From Synaphobranchus kaupii (Eukaryota > Chordata > Actinopteri > Anguilliformes > Synaphobranchidae): a DNA stretch of 64,000 nt. The stretch covers positions 110,351,021 through 110,415,020 of the forward strand of contig CM056380.1 in NCBI GenBank assembly GCA_029718625.1, in the 5' to 3' direction. Below the pieces are notes generated by a model. That model did not search any database and was not told the origin of the DNA. It saw only the letters and a list, made by a program, of their open reading frames with translations. The translations under genes were made by a program, and so were the position numbers. Positions 31,420 to 44,609 of the stretch are shown here, in pieces. Positions within the stretch are counted from its first letter, which is position 1. Each line of letters opens with the position of its first letter.

Positions 31420-34400
31420 GGCCTTGGAAAGGTGGTGTGTAGAGTGTTAGACTAAGGAGTTATTTATTTTGTTCCAAAAAGTATTTATCCAAAAAGATAA
31501 TGATCCTGAAAAATATCATCAGTATATATTGTATGTCAAAACATTAAACATTTTTTGAATGCAATTAAAATATTATGTTATAGTATTCCTGGATATGTCT
31601 TCAGTGTTATTTTTGAGTCATAAGAAGAAACGCTGCATATTGCATAGAATTACATCTTACATCGTTATTGAATTGCCAATCATGTTAATTTTATTTGTTC
31701 GACATTATTAGCCAAAATTCCAGATACAATTAACATGAATGACCATGCAATATTGAGATTGTTTTTAAAAATGAAATGGCACAGTTCAATAACAATGTAA
31801 GAGGGAATGTTTATAATAATCAGGGAACAAAAATAATTGTTTACTGCATTGGATTGGATTTAAGTGAAATGCAAGAGGATTTTGGGGTGTGGGGGCGTGG
31901 CATTGTGTGGAAGCAAGAACCACTTTAATAGTCATAGCATAACTCAATTATGGCAATACAATTGCTGCAACGAGGTGATTTGTATCGATCGTCAGGGCAG
32001 CCTATACAGCACAGACATCACAAAGGTCAGTGTTCCAACAGGATTCAAATTGCTTCCTCCATATTTGCATGTGGCGTAAATACAGTTTTAAATGGGTCCA
32101 AATTGCTTCCGTGATATATGCCAGCCTTTCTGCTTGTAACGATACACTCACCCGCCCCGATCGGCTCTGTCTGTCAGCTGACACGGAAGTCTTGAAAAAT
32201 TATGTATCCAATAAATGGGAGTGGGATAAATATTAGCGGGCGGAGATTGGACTCTGCTGTTCCATCGGCCGTTCCGTTTTCCGTTTAAATAACGGACAGC
32301 AATGCTTCAGGCTGATTACCCGTTTTTTTTTTTTTTTTAAAGTACCTCCTATACGGCCTTGCAGCGCCTGATATAGTTGAAAATCAAAACGCTGTTGAAA
32401 GAATGCTAGCCCATTACAGAGAATAGTCAAATGCTTGTAATGAACTGCCCCCATAAGATTCGTGGCAAACAATCTTAATTTACACAAATAAGAACATTAC
32501 AGTTTTATAGCAAAATTGTAAGTATTTGCATTTTAAAATTTTGTTCATGGATGTCACCATACAAATATTGAAGCATATATCATGCAGTTATTAAAGCTAA
32601 ATTAATTCAGCATTAACATTTGATCCAACAAAAAATATGCATAATCTATTTATCCATCTATATATGTAGGCCTATTTATGCGTCGCATTCTTCCTGGAGG
32701 CAAGGTCAAGAGTGAATAAATCTAATATTCTGATGAGGTGAACTATAGAATAGGCTATAAAATACGGAAGAGTAGCTAATGAAACAGGATGTAGGCCTAT
32801 ACAGTAAATGCGTTTAATAAGGTGAACAATGGTGATGAACTGTGTGTGTGCAGCGTGCGTGAACGTGACTGGAAGCCTTCAGGTTTTGTAATGTAATGGT
32901 TTTGCTTTGTAATGTTTTTTGTCATGTTTGTAATGTCTTCGACAACATGGGTACAGTATTACATTGAGTAGGCTACATTGAGATTTCAATGGCCGAAGCT
33001 TGTACAGTGAACTGATTTATATATTTTATTTTTTACATTGTATTCGCCTGCTTGCATCAAGGGGAATTAAGGGGGTGGCTGCTAGTTCTTTGGTTCCAGT
33101 TTGACTCAGTCTTCCTTCCACTGACCTCTACTCGTTTTCCAGTAGGCTAAGGGCTATTCAAAGCTGCGGGGCTGTAACGAATAAAAACGTCACTCCTGCT
33201 CATGAAGATTTAAATGGTTTGCAGGCGATTTGCACCCCGCAGTGTCCCAATGGCCAAGCCCTCTGGAGCGTTTTGGACGATGTCCTGCAGGTCTTTACCC
33301 CCCTCGACCCCCCTTTCCTACACCCAAACAGTCTTAATTCCTCACCCATCTGGGCCTCTATCAAGCAGTACAATAACCCTCTCTGGGACGCCTCCCTGCC
33401 CCAAACTTCTTCATAATTCGGATGGCAGGCCTATTGTATGGGGAAGTCTTTGAAAATGGCTTCCAGCTGACATGTTACATCTTATTTTCGTGCGAGGGGA
33501 AAAGGAAAAGAATAAAACTACAGTTTGTAAGTAGGGGGCTGGGGGGCAACAGTGCGTGCAAACTGTAGCACGTTTCGAAACGCCGCGGTGCATTATTGTT
33601 CGCGTCACCTCTCATCTCTCCCCTCATTGTGGCCATGAACGACACGTTAATTGATTGTGTCGTTTTGTGAGCGTTCATCACAGTCATTTTTATTTTTTTT
33701 ATTTTTTTTTTTAAAATAACAAAAAATTGTCCTCCATTGGACAGCAAGAATCCGGACTTAGAAAAATACTTAGGAATTAACCAACTCGAGGCCTAATGCG
33801 CAGAGCCAAGATATGTTAATTGCAGGTTGTTTGGTAAAGCCGTTTAACAATGAGCGCTGTTGGGTGCGCTGCTGAGTCGTGGCACATCTGCACGGCACCG
33901 ACATAACCGGCCACACTCGTTGCCTGTCTGGAGTGATTAGGCAGCCTGTCGGTTACCGTTTCACGACGGCGGTATGAAACAAGGCAAATCATCGGGAATG
34001 AGGCCGCGGGGCAGGTGCTGCGGTGCCGCACTCCCTCTCGCCTAGGCTACACGGAAAGGCGGCTTTCTGCGTGTATTAGGCTGGACAGACACTAACAACC
34101 AGGTAGTAGCCTATTGTTTTCATTGTATTTTAACATTATCGGACAATATAGGCCTATTCAATGCATATGAAATTTGCAATGTTTAAAATTGTGCACACAA
34201 AATGTAACTGTAAGCCTTACTGTGTAAACCAAGGCGAATAAAAGTTACGTTGTGTAGGCTTGTATTTACTGGAACAAGGCTGTTTCAGAATTTCCACAAT
34301 TTTGAACTAGACCCGTCACAGCTTTCCAACGTGCGCTAGTAAATGGGAGGCCAGTGTAAGCGTGTAGGTCTGTTCATTGCATGATGTAAGAGAAGAAAAC

Positions 34401-36650
34401 AAACTTTTCCTCAGACTTGAGGCGTAGCCTACAAGGGAACGTGCAAAGATGAACTTGCTTCAACTTTTGACTCGTGGGACTGAAATAGCCTATAGGCTAG
34501 ATGTAGCCTACATTCTGACGTTCAATTTAATTCACAGTGTTTTGAGTTTACGGAGGTATAGGCTATATGTAACACAGGGCAAACTCTTGAGTAGATACTG
34601 GGGTTCCGACAGATGGCATTCAGCTTTTTGAGCCGTGCTGCGCTCAGCGGCAACCGCATCTTAGGAGGTTATGGGGCTGTCAGTGACTCTGTCCATTTAG
34701 GGAGCAACAAAATGAGTGCTGTCACACAGTTCCATGTAATAAACTTTAAAAATTTCTTTGTCAGGCCTGAACCAGCACTTCAGAATTGCTTTGCCATGGT
34801 CTGAACCTGTCTTAAGTTGGTCCCACATGGAACCAAAACACTTTCCGAATTAACCTTTTCCCCTTCAACCGAGAAAAATAGAAAAACTAAAAACGGAATG
34901 AAGTAGGCTAGATCTCAGACAAGACCTTTCTGTTTTTTGATTCCTGTTTTTTTTTTGTTTGTCAAATCTTATATGAACTTAAGTGTATAAAATAAAACAA
35001 ATAACAATAAATTTTTTTTTTTAAATTACACAAATTTTCCTCAGAAGTATAAAGATGGATGTTTTTGTATTTTTATTCGTTTTATATTTTATCATGCAAA
35101 TTCTGATGAGCGTTAGCTGTAGGCTATTTATTTTATTTTAAATTGCGGTCAAACAGGCAAGCACAAAAAATATATTGTTTCAATATATTCAAGTCAGTTT
35201 GATTTACGTACAGTAAATCGTCATTGCACTTTCTCTCCTCTATAATACGGTTGTAGCCTAAATTGAAACCTCTGTACTAGGCTACTTTAAAATGCTTGTT
35301 AAATTCCTAGCGCATATAAATAAATTGTTTAGCTACATGCAGTGTGAAGACAATTGTGTAATATTTTTTAATTAACAGGTGCAGTAGATCTACAGCAATA
35401 TTTATTCTATTCATTGTCCATTTAAAAAGCAAAGCTATATTGGATTTACTGTAGCCTATATTCTGCGCAACGAGTCACGTATAATGTTACGTGACTATAC
35501 CTATATTGGATATATAAAAATAAATCTACCAGTATCGTGACAGAATGGATTATAATATATTTTTATTCAAGCGCTCATTAGTTGTGTGTGATGTTATCAT
35601 TTTTTAAAATGTTTTTTTTTTAATTATTATTTTTTTAATCAATTAATTCATCCAAAATTATCAACAAAAGCATAATACATGGGAATTCACGTAGATACAA
35701 AGGACAGGACATTACAGAACAAAACAGATGAAAAAGAAAACAGACAAAAAAAAAAGATAAATAATTTAAATAAATACAAAATAAAATAAAATTGACATGC
35801 GTGATAATCGACACCACGAATTCGCCAGCGAAAAATTGGTTTGAAAATATCTTGTTTTTATGGAAAAAAAAAAGATGATTAGTCTATAGTCTGAGTAGCT
35901 ACTGATGTATAAGCAAAAAAAAAGCCAGATTGTCAAACAGGGCTGTTCCATTTGCGCGCCAAAACATGACCGAACCAGGAGAGGGAGCCACGAGCTCTGT
36001 ATTGCAATACCGTCGGCTACTTTCTCAAATTGGAGGCAATACCGTTATATAGGCTACAATATTTAGGGCGTTTGCCAAAACACAATTGATGAAACACCGA
36101 AAGATTACTTAAGGGATTAACACAGGGAATTAAATATTCTAGGCATGTAATATTTGTTTCTTGCTTTCCTATCATGTCAATTCAGGAAAAAGGTCAAACT
36201 TAATAATGCTTATTCTAGCTGCTGTTCAGTCTCTATCGGAAATTATATGAACCTGAAAGAAATTGCCTGAAATGATTTACTGTCATCGTGGGTATGGACC
36301 TGCTGTTTTGTCCTGAAATACGAAAAATAATTTTAAAAAAATACTTGGTGTATATTATGTGCTGCTGTCGTATATACGTTCAGACCAGTCAGGTTTGACA
36401 ATGTAAGTGTGAAGCACACAACGCACAGAGTTGTGTTGACGTGTCAGAAAACATTGTAATTGCGTAACTGATAAAAGGTCAGGTTACATCTCAATAGGAG
36501 GCGCAGAATGACAGAAAGTGTCATTAAGGGGGTTGAGGGCGCAGGACGTTTGGAAGAATTTAAACTCTTACCGGGGTAAAATGGTACAGGGAATACCTAA
36601 CACTGTTTAGTGCAGTAAACAAGACCTTGTTTGGATGAATGTGGGCAAAT
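31420..36650. other. long AT-rich gap with no gene
   Basis: No exon, transposon or satellite recognised, apart from T and A homopolymers. The words TAGGCTA, TAGCCTA and TAGGCCTA are strikingly frequent from about 32660 to 36060. This could be intergenic DNA with regulatory elements, but nothing can be assigned. Confidence 0.5.
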
Positions 36651-36683
36651 GTGATGTCTGTGTATGAATTTGACTACCTGGAC

Positions 36684-36686
36684 CTG

Positions 36687-36731
<45 letters not shown>

Positions 36732-36990
36732 GCGTGTGCGTGTGCGTGTGTGTGTGAGAGAGAGAGACAAAGAAAGGGAGGGAAAGAGGGAGAGAGATAG
36801 AGGGAGGAGAGAGAGGGAGAGAGAGAAAGGGAGAGAGACAGGGAGGAGAGATATGCTGAGAAAGAAAGCGAGAGAGGGAGGAGAGAGAGGGACAGAGAGA
36901 AATGGAGGGAGAGGGAGGGATGAGAGGAGAAAGAGAAAGAGGGAGGGATAAGAGAGGGAGAGTGAGAGAGAGAGGAGGTGATGTATGAAA
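36684..36990 (+). repeat. (GT)n then (GA)n/(GGGA)n microsatellite
   Basis: (GT/GC-GT)n at 36684-36758 switches to a 230-bp purine tract. Open frames here are artefacts. Confidence 0.95.
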
Positions 36991-37123
36991 GGGGGATCTT
37001 TTTTGACCAGAAGTCCAGAACCCATTCTAAAATTTTTACTTCACCTCCCCCGCAACAAACTTCCCTTTTACTGTCTTCCTCTCAGTTAGTTTTAGGATTG
37101 GGAGGAGGGGGTGAAAAGGCCAG

Positions 37124-38286
37124 TGCCCGGTTGCATAAAACATCTTAAGTTTTACCCTTAAGGGATTCACTTAAGGGATGATTTCCCCTTACCTAAGGGA
37201 ATTGCCTAAGGGTGTTGCATATACTCCCTCAACTGTTTTACTTAGGTAAGGGAAAACGGTAAGGGATTTTCTGCATTAAAACAGATTTACGGTTGTAAAA
37301 TTCAATTGTAACCATGGTAACGTTTGGTAGTGTAACGTTATCTCATCTTACGCTTTTGAGAATTAAATTCAATCCAGTCGTAACATCAGCAGAAAAAGCG
37401 GAATGTGAAAGGAAATAAGCTAGCAGTAAAGCGGACGATGAGAGAAATAGACTACTGAAAAAAATATTTAAATCAGTCGGTCATGGCAAATAAATAAATA
37501 AATTAGCTAGCTAGCTAGCGATCTGTAGGCTATCCTATGGGAGTCCGGCAGAACAGCTGAGCGGCTGAAGGAAAGAAAATGTCGAGACAAGTTGCACACT
37601 TTGTTTTTCATGAAGAAAACCTAGACTACCATAATCAGTTAGCTAACATTAGCTAGCTGGGGAATTCTAGCTACCTTGCATTGTCAAAGGACAACTAACA
37701 TGATAACCAGAGAATAAATTACTTATCCTACTTAGCTAACACGGTTGCTTTTTAAAAAATAAGAAGCCTAACGTTAAATTCAGCTGTGTTGTGACTGATT
37801 TCATTTCTGCCCGAACACGGAAGCTTTCTACAGTGAGCCGATGCCAGGGATACTTCAGCCGGGTTATCACCAGTGAGAATGTGAAATAGGCGGCTGACAA
37901 CAACAAAGTGATAATAGGGTAGCCTACGTTACGTTTATGACACATACGACTAATAATAACGTAATTATTAAGCTTTTTTAGACTTATCGGTGCCATCATT
38001 TTAGGAGGAAATGCTTACTTTTTAAAAAGGAAAAGTTAAGGGAATATATTTCTTGCCTTAATAAATCCTAAGGGAAATGGTAGATAAGGCGTTTTGTGCA
38101 ACCCAACGGATTCTAAGGGATTACTTAAGTACAATTAAAACACTTAAGGGTTTTCTTAAGGGGAACCTTAATATTTCCCTTAAGTAACACTTAAGGATTT
38201 TTTTATGCAACTCACTTAGCTTTAAGGAATACTTAAGGGTAATTCTAAGGGAGAATTTAACTTAAGGTGTTTTGTGCAACCGGGCA
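37124..38286. mobile_element. 1163-bp non-autonomous DNA transposon
   Basis: Terminal inverted repeats TGCCCGGTTGCATAAAACAT and GTTTTGTGCAACCGGGCA, flanked by CAG on both sides (37121-37123, 38287-38289). The outer approximately 200 bp at each end carry many subterminal CTTAAGGG/CCCTTAAG motifs in both orientations; the middle is unrelated AT-rich sequence without a transposase. The 3-bp duplication hints at the PIF/Harbinger-ISL2EU side of DNA transposons, but family assignment is open. Confidence 0.85.
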
Positions 38287-39392
38287 CAGGGCCTCAGTGT
38301 GAAAGTGCAGACCCACCCCCCCCTCCCCCCTCCAAAAAACCCCCAGGGGTTCTAACTGACCCAGGAGAAAAGGCCCCGTGACAACACGGCACGTGCTTGT
38401 GCACCGTTGCCACGGTAACCAGCGGACCTTGCCTGTTGGATATCGACTCCCTTGGGGAAAGGGGGTGGGTGGGGGGTTGGGGGGAGGGGGAGGGCTTTCC
38501 CAACTTGGGGCCAGCTGCTACTGGGAGGTTCATATTGCCAGATCCGAATGCCACTTTTACAGCAGATAGGGCCAGAGCACGGGCCAGCTGTGCCAGAGAT
38601 AGCCAGGCCTGGCCCTGCAGCCATTTGCCTGAGTCCCCATTGCAGTGCAAAGGGCTTTAATACGTCTCACGTATTTGCGTGGAGAGAGAGACCCACGGAC
38701 AGTATCACATTTAGAGTAGATAAGAAACAAATGTAGTTTATAGAGGAGCCTGGGACATGTAGTCTTGTGATAGGCGACTTGTTGACTACAGTTCATGGGA
38801 CCATATCGAGAGCTTGTACGACCCCCCCCCCCCCCCCCCACCACCAAACAGCTTTGGATCTGACTGATGGAGCATAGCCGTGTTGGTTAGCTGGACATCA
38901 CCCGTGGTCTGCTGGTCAGCAAGCCAGACCCAGGCAGGTTGTGTGGTCAATTACAGTGGAGAACTGGGCGAAGCCATCCAGTGTTTCAGGTGTTTTTCAC
39001 AGTTATTGCAAAAAAGACGGTTTCTGCTCACGGTTGCATTCAGCTCCCCGACGTGTGTCGTTTCTGTAGCTATGTCTTTATTTAACACAAGGGTCCTCAA
39101 ACTCAGCTGTGGGGGGGACCCACTGTGCATGCTGGTTTTTGATCCAACCGCAAGAGCAACCCCTGAATTATAATGAGCTGTTAATTGTTCTTAATTAGAC
39201 GGTTTAATGTCTAACATTGCACACTGTTCGGTTTTTAAACGAAGGGCACAGACAGGTTGTTTTTATGAACTGACAAGAGCTTTCCTTTATCCACAACATA
39301 ACCAGTCTGTTCCACGTATGTGACTGGCAGACATAACACATCAATTACAGCACTATCAAACTGCGTAAAGTGTGTGTATATATAACATGCAC

Positions 39393-39596
39393 CAGGGGTT
39401 TTCAACCTTATCCCGCAAGGGCCGGTGTGGGTGCGGGCTTTTGTTCCAACCAAGCAGTTACACACCTGATTCTACTGATCAATCACTAGAGTCTTTGCTA
39501 AGGACCTTGATTAGTAGAATCAGGTGTGTAACTGCTTGGTTGGAACAAAAGCCTGCACCCACATCGGCCCTTGCGGGATGAGGTTGAAGACCCCTG
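39393..39596. mobile_element. 204-bp palindromic hAT MITE
   Basis: CAGGGGTTTTCAACCT ... AGGTTGAAGACCCCTG with arms of about 80 bp (GTTCCAACCAAGCAGTTACA against its inverse). The left TSD is ACATGCAC. The right TSD, ACATACAC, was split by a later insertion at 39601. Confidence 0.9.
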
Positions 39597-39600
39597 ACAT

Positions 39601-39711
39601 TAGGGTTGCCAACCGTCCCTTGAAATAAGGGACGATCCCTTATCAGTTCAATAAGGCTTATTGAACAGATAAGGGATCGTCCCTTATTTCAAGGGACGGT
39701 TGGCAACCCTA
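39601..39711. mobile_element. 111-bp hAT MITE inserted at edge of another MITE
   Basis: TAGGGTTGCCAACCGTCCCT and the inverse AGGGACGGTTGGCAACCCTA form an almost complete palindrome. Perfect 8-bp TSD CCTGACAT at 39593-39600 and 39712-39719. Confidence 0.95.
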
Positions 39712-40146
39712 CCTGACATACACCATAAAGAATACCCTACATTTGTGTCCCAGGACTTTTCATCTGTCAGATCAACTAATGCTTTCATTTTCTGTAATAT
39801 GGCAAACCGTTCCTTTAGAAAGGGCTTAAATTCTAAATGCTGGGCTGACAGGTAAAAATTTTTTTTTTTTAAAGCGAGATCCAGATCATTGAAGGTGTCG
39901 ACACCTCGTCGCTGAAATCTGAGAGCCAAACCTAAGATAAGTTTAACGAGAACAACCTTGTGGAAGAACTTAAGGCAGCTGTTTTCAGTAACGTTAACCG
40001 ATCGAGGGATTGGCTGTAACAAAGACCAGCGTAGACAGGGCTTCACCAGGACTGAGTTTGTGAACCTCTGATTTAAAGTCCGGTCGGCTAATAGAGGACG
40101 ATGCCCGGGGCCGTAAGTCAGAGAGATATGCGGCACCTCTCGAGAT

Positions 40147-40447
40147 CAGGGATGGGCAACTCCAGGCCTCGCAGGCCGGTGTGTATGGAGGTTTATGCTG
40201 CCACCAGTTACCCTGCCTCAATCAGCTAATTAGTCATATCCACCAACACCGATTGACTCGTAAATTAGACTACAATAAAACGCTATGATATATGCATACA
40301 GGCACAGGAACATTCATCAGTTGCTGTTCATATTGAGGAATGTAGCTAAAATATCACAGCATGTAAATTATTGGGCTAATTAAATAATCGAGAGCAGAAG
40401 TTAGTCTGAAATGCAGAGACCGATATGGCCTGCCTTGCCCATCCCTG
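40147..40447. mobile_element. 301-bp hAT-like MITE
   Basis: CAGGGATGGGCAACTCCAGG ... CTGCCTTGCCCATCCCTG, flanked by CTCGAGAT and CTCTAGAT (7 of 8 identical). It is the full-length relative of 14346-14677. Confidence 0.88.
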
Positions 40448-41297
40448 CTCTAGATTCAGGAATAACACACACAGCAAAATGGATGCTAACCATCTCCATT
40501 TAAGTCTGTTTTTCTCTGCTTATGACAAAACAAAGAGTGGTCCTCTGTGTGTAAATAAATAAATTTGTTTCTTTTAAACAATAAATTACCAGACAAAATT
40601 AACTGGGTGCAAAAAAAAAAAAAAAGTCAGTATAAGGATTATATAAGGAGTATATTTGTACTTATAGCGTTCTCCATTTTAACTCAGACGCAAGACCAGA
40701 CCAAAAGAGAACAAACAAACAAACCCCAAACCACTGCAGAGAAGAAAAAGAATCAGGAAGAGAAATAAACATTAGATTTTTAAATAGGAAGTGTGTAAAC
40801 CGTCAGGGGGGCTGAGGGGGATTCTCATTATCAGCCCCCCCAGGTTGTGACATGGAAGAGGGTTAATCTACCGCCCGTTTACTCAAACCAAAAACGGACC
40901 CTGTATAGTGGAAAGTGGATGCTGTATGTGTGTTAGCGGGCTCTGTGTACATTGTGAAGTGTCAATATGTAGTTAAAGCATAGCGGTGAAGCTACACTGC
41001 CTCAGATGAGAAGGCGACAGCGAACATGGCACTGGGGGAACTTTGACCCCGCGATAACCAATCAGATTAAAGGTCCGACATGTGCATTGTTCCCCATTTC
41101 AATTTGTTTAGATTTTTTAATTATAATTTTTGGATTTTATTCAAACTGGACGATGAAATCACCACATACAACATTGAAACTCTGGATAACATTTTAGGAA
41201 CGCAGTGTGTCCAAAACAATAAGACACCCCCACAAGTGACCGATTGTGGAGGGGGGGACCAGGTGATCTCGTCAGACACCATGGCTTCACCCTAGAG

Positions 41298-41579
41298 TGC
41301 GTCCCAATACTCGAAAAATCCATCCTCCTCTCCTCCGTGCCCCGGAATCCCATCTTTGTGTCCTAATCTAATGTTGCTGATTACATATTAATTACATTTA
41401 AATTTATTTGTAACCATTAACGTCTTGATGCAAACCGCAATGTCAGGTGCATTATATACTGTGCATGCAACTACTTGTACTCGGAACGTACAGGCTGTTT
41501 TGCATACTTCCGGGTTGGAGTTGAGTGGAGGAGACGAGTGGAGGAAAGGAGGTGAGGAGTGAGGAATATTGGGCCGCAC
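41298..41579. mobile_element. 282-bp hAT MITE
   Basis: TGCGTCCCAATACTCG at the left and GAATATTGGGCCGCAC at the right are inverted. CCCTAGAG flanks both sides (41290-41297, 41580-41587). Confidence 0.88.
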
Positions 41580-41754
41580 CCCTAGAGTGGCTGTATGTGG
41601 AGGCCAGGGACGGACTGGGTAATCTCTGCAGGCAACTGTGATGTGGAGCTGTATCTCACATTAACCTGCAGAGATTCTGCAGTCCGTCCGCACTGTGCCG
41701 TCCCCTAAAAACCGCTTCCAGGGTACCATGTGGAGTTGCTATGGGAACGGCGGA

Positions 41755-41935
41755 ATGTAGTGGGCTTGGGCCAGGATGCTAGGGCGTTGCAGGTTTGATT
41801 CCCACTGGGACATTATTTGCCAATTATTTGCCCTGAAATTGCTTTGTTGACCATCTAACTCAATTGTAACGAATGGCTAATGTGGACAAAATATATACAA
41901 GCTGTTTCAAGTTGCCTAGTAAATGTGAAATAACT
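41755..41935 (+). repeat. tRNA-derived SINE, diverged
   Basis: A box B-like GGTTTGATTCC at 41792-41802 precedes CCCTGAAATTGCTTTGTTGA and AACTCAATTGTAACG. It resembles the common fish tRNA-SINE body. The target duplication is unclear. Confidence 0.55.
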
Positions 41936-42582
41936 GTTCAGGTTTTGGAAGGAACGGGGAACCTAAATCAAGGGATGTGCTCCGGCTTCTTTTTGCATTT
42001 TTAAATAATACCGTGCTCTGCTTATTTGATTCTTCAGCTGCAGGTTCACGCAGGAGAAGTTGGTTTCTTGAACATTTGAATGGACGTGAGATTTAGCCGC
42101 GGCCTTTTGCCCTGCTGGGTATCTTCCACTCAGGACTAACTTCATTGGTGCTCTGCTGTTTGGTCTTAATATTGCAGGTTCTGTCTCCGTAATGCTCAAC
42201 CTTAAACATTCAATTTTGATGCATCTCATGGATATTCGGAAAGGGGTGTGATTAAGCAAAAAAAAATGTTGTCGCAATGGATTTTCTGTACTGTAATATA
42301 GCACCAGAAACTCCTGCAGTTCATAAGTAGAGGACAGAAGGAGCTCTCAATGGTAATGAGCTACTACATGTGAGGGGACCAGAGCAAAGAGCCTTTCACC
42401 GCACGCAGGACAGATTTAGGCCACTGTATGGGAACATTAGCAGGTCACACACTTCTTGGCTTTAGATGACTTTTTAGTAGCGTACTGTAGAAGCAATGAT
42501 CTGCAGATCTACCAACTGGATGGCCTTCACAGTCTCAATCTGAAGTCAAGCATGAAAATAAAGGTACCTTTTTGTTCACTTT

Positions 42583-42622
42583 TCTGGCATTTAACAGATG
42601 CTCTTGTCCAGAGCTACTTAAG
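42583..42622 (-). repeat. SINE/LINE 3' tail (inverse)
   Basis: TCTGGCATTTAACAGATGCT, then CTTGTCCAGAGCTACTTA, the inverse of the tail seen at 11990. Confidence 0.7.
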
Positions 42623-42629
42623 AATGCAA

Positions 42630-44030
42630 AGGATGGAATGAAGTGCAGGAATTCCCTAGAGGGAGCTAGTCCCAAGAGAGACAGCAAGTGCAGGAAGTGC
42701 AAACTCAATCGACTTGTCAGCCGCCCTATTGAACATGAAACTAAGTTATACAAACAAGAACAAACTACCCTAATGAGCATTAAACTGCATTAAAGGAACC
42801 ACAGGCTCTGAAAAAGACTCTAGATCAGGTGTGAGGGCTATTTAAAGCATCTCTTTGAAGAGTAGATTTCTTTGGAATTTTCTCTAAGTCAGTGCTCTAG
42901 AACTCCAGTGATTGTTACATCAGCATTAGAATGCTCAGCTACGAGCAGTCTAATCGCATAGTTGTGATCTCACGCCTTATTAAAGCGTTTTCCTCCAAAA
43001 CAATGGCTGCACAGCCTAGCAGGTGGACAGCCGAGGGAAGGAAAGCAGGCTGGCAGCACGGGACTCCTGCCTGCTCGTCTTCGTTCTGACGCACGGCATT
43101 GCAGCAGTGGTGTTGGTTCAGAAAAAGAAGACAACAGACAAAATGACATGCAAGGGCTATTTATTTATTTATTTATTTGTGGTTATTCTTCAGGGGTGAA
43201 TGTGGAATTGCACTATCGATGCAGGACCAGGCAGTGACATGTGGATGTGTTTGTGTTTCCGTTGACTCCATGACGTGCACATGATGGACGATATGGTGAC
43301 GTCACATGATCGTAACCCTGTGTTATGGTCACGTGACCGTCACTCTCAGTGTTGTGGTGCCACACACTCCACTATGGAGTTTTCTACACCTACAGCCACA
43401 ATCTGGCCAAATCTCAGCTGGCAACTGTGAGTATTGTTGTACCTCCTCACAGTGTCCATTGGGGTTGTGCTAAATGTGGAATCTTTCACAGGAAAACTTT
43501 GTTTTGTGGTCAGTAAGATCGGGTCAACTGCCTCAGCCAAAACAACCCAGCGCCGTCGAAATAATATTTTTTGATAGTTATATTATCCATGATTACTGAA
43601 AGAAAATAATTAATGTGATATTATGACCTGTATTCATTTGAGATTTTACCTGATTTAAAAAAATCCTGGACGGAAGTTCTTATACTGCCCACTAGAGGGG
43701 GATTTGGTGCTGGAATTGTTCATTTACATTTTAACCAATCAGAAGACTATCCCGTTTACTGGGCTGCCAATCAGAAGAGAACTGACTATCCATTCAGAAC
43801 AGGCATAGGGTCAGACGTCCAGCTTTATCGTTCATAAATTAAATGCTTTTACATCAAAAGGAAATATTATCATTGTTCCGTTTGTACATTTGGAAAAAGT
43901 AAACACAACGTTATTTTAATTATCTTAACGCGCTATAGTGTTATCAACCTTGCCTTCTGTTGGGTTCTTTCATTCTTTTTCTATGTACATTCATTGTGTA
44001 TTGTAGTAAATTAGCTGGTTTTTATTTTCT
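42630..44030. other. no gene recognised
   Basis: Dispersed repeat at 42850-42960 related to 17520-17650, and (TATT)n at 43160-43180. Otherwise unique AT-rich DNA. Confidence 0.5.
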
Positions 44031-44033
44031 TAC

Positions 44034-44602
44034 CTGGTCTCTCTCATATACAGTACTTGGTAATGTGGTGAATTACAGAGAGCACATGGGCCGTGAGCTG
44101 GTCTCTCTCATATACAGTACTTGGTAATGTGGTGAATTACAGAGCATATGGGCTGTGAGCTGGTCTCTCTCATATACAGTACTTGGTAATCTGGTGAATT
44201 ACAGAGAGCACATGGGCTGTGAGCTGGTCACTCTCATATACAATACTTGGTAATGTGGTGAATTACAGAGAGAACATGGGCTGTGAGCTGGTCTCTCTCA
44301 TATACAGTACTTGGTAATCTGGTGAATCACAGAGAGCACATGGGCTGTGAGCTGGTCTCTCTCATATACAGTACTTGGTAATCTGGTTAATTACAGAGAG
44401 CACATGGGCTGTGAGCTGGTCTCTCTCATATACAGTACTTGGTAATGTGGTGAATTACAGAGAGCACATGGGCCGTGAGCTGGTCTCTCTCATATACAGT
44501 ACTAGGTAATCTGGTGAATTACAGAGAGCACATGGGCTGTGAGCTGGTCTCTCTCATATACAGTACTTGGTAATCTGGTGAATCACAGAGAGCACGTGGG
44601 CT
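44034..44602 (+). repeat. 64-bp minisatellite, 9 units
   Basis: The unit contains GAGCTGGTCTCTCTCATATA, CAGTACTTGGTAATGTGGTG and AATTACAGAGAGCACATGGG. Nine starts of CTCTCATATAC occur at 62-64 bp spacing. Confidence 0.95.
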
Positions 44603-44609
44603 GATGAAC

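Noticed and set aside
37130..38280. Possible telomere-like repeats (CTTAAGGG)
   Set aside because: The motif is not TTAGGG, is irregularly spaced and occurs in both orientations within a transposon bounded by inverted repeats.
38294..38847. Several overlapping frames of 87-118 residues
   Set aside because: G/C-rich low-complexity and repeat-like sequence. Frames are open on both strands with no domain.
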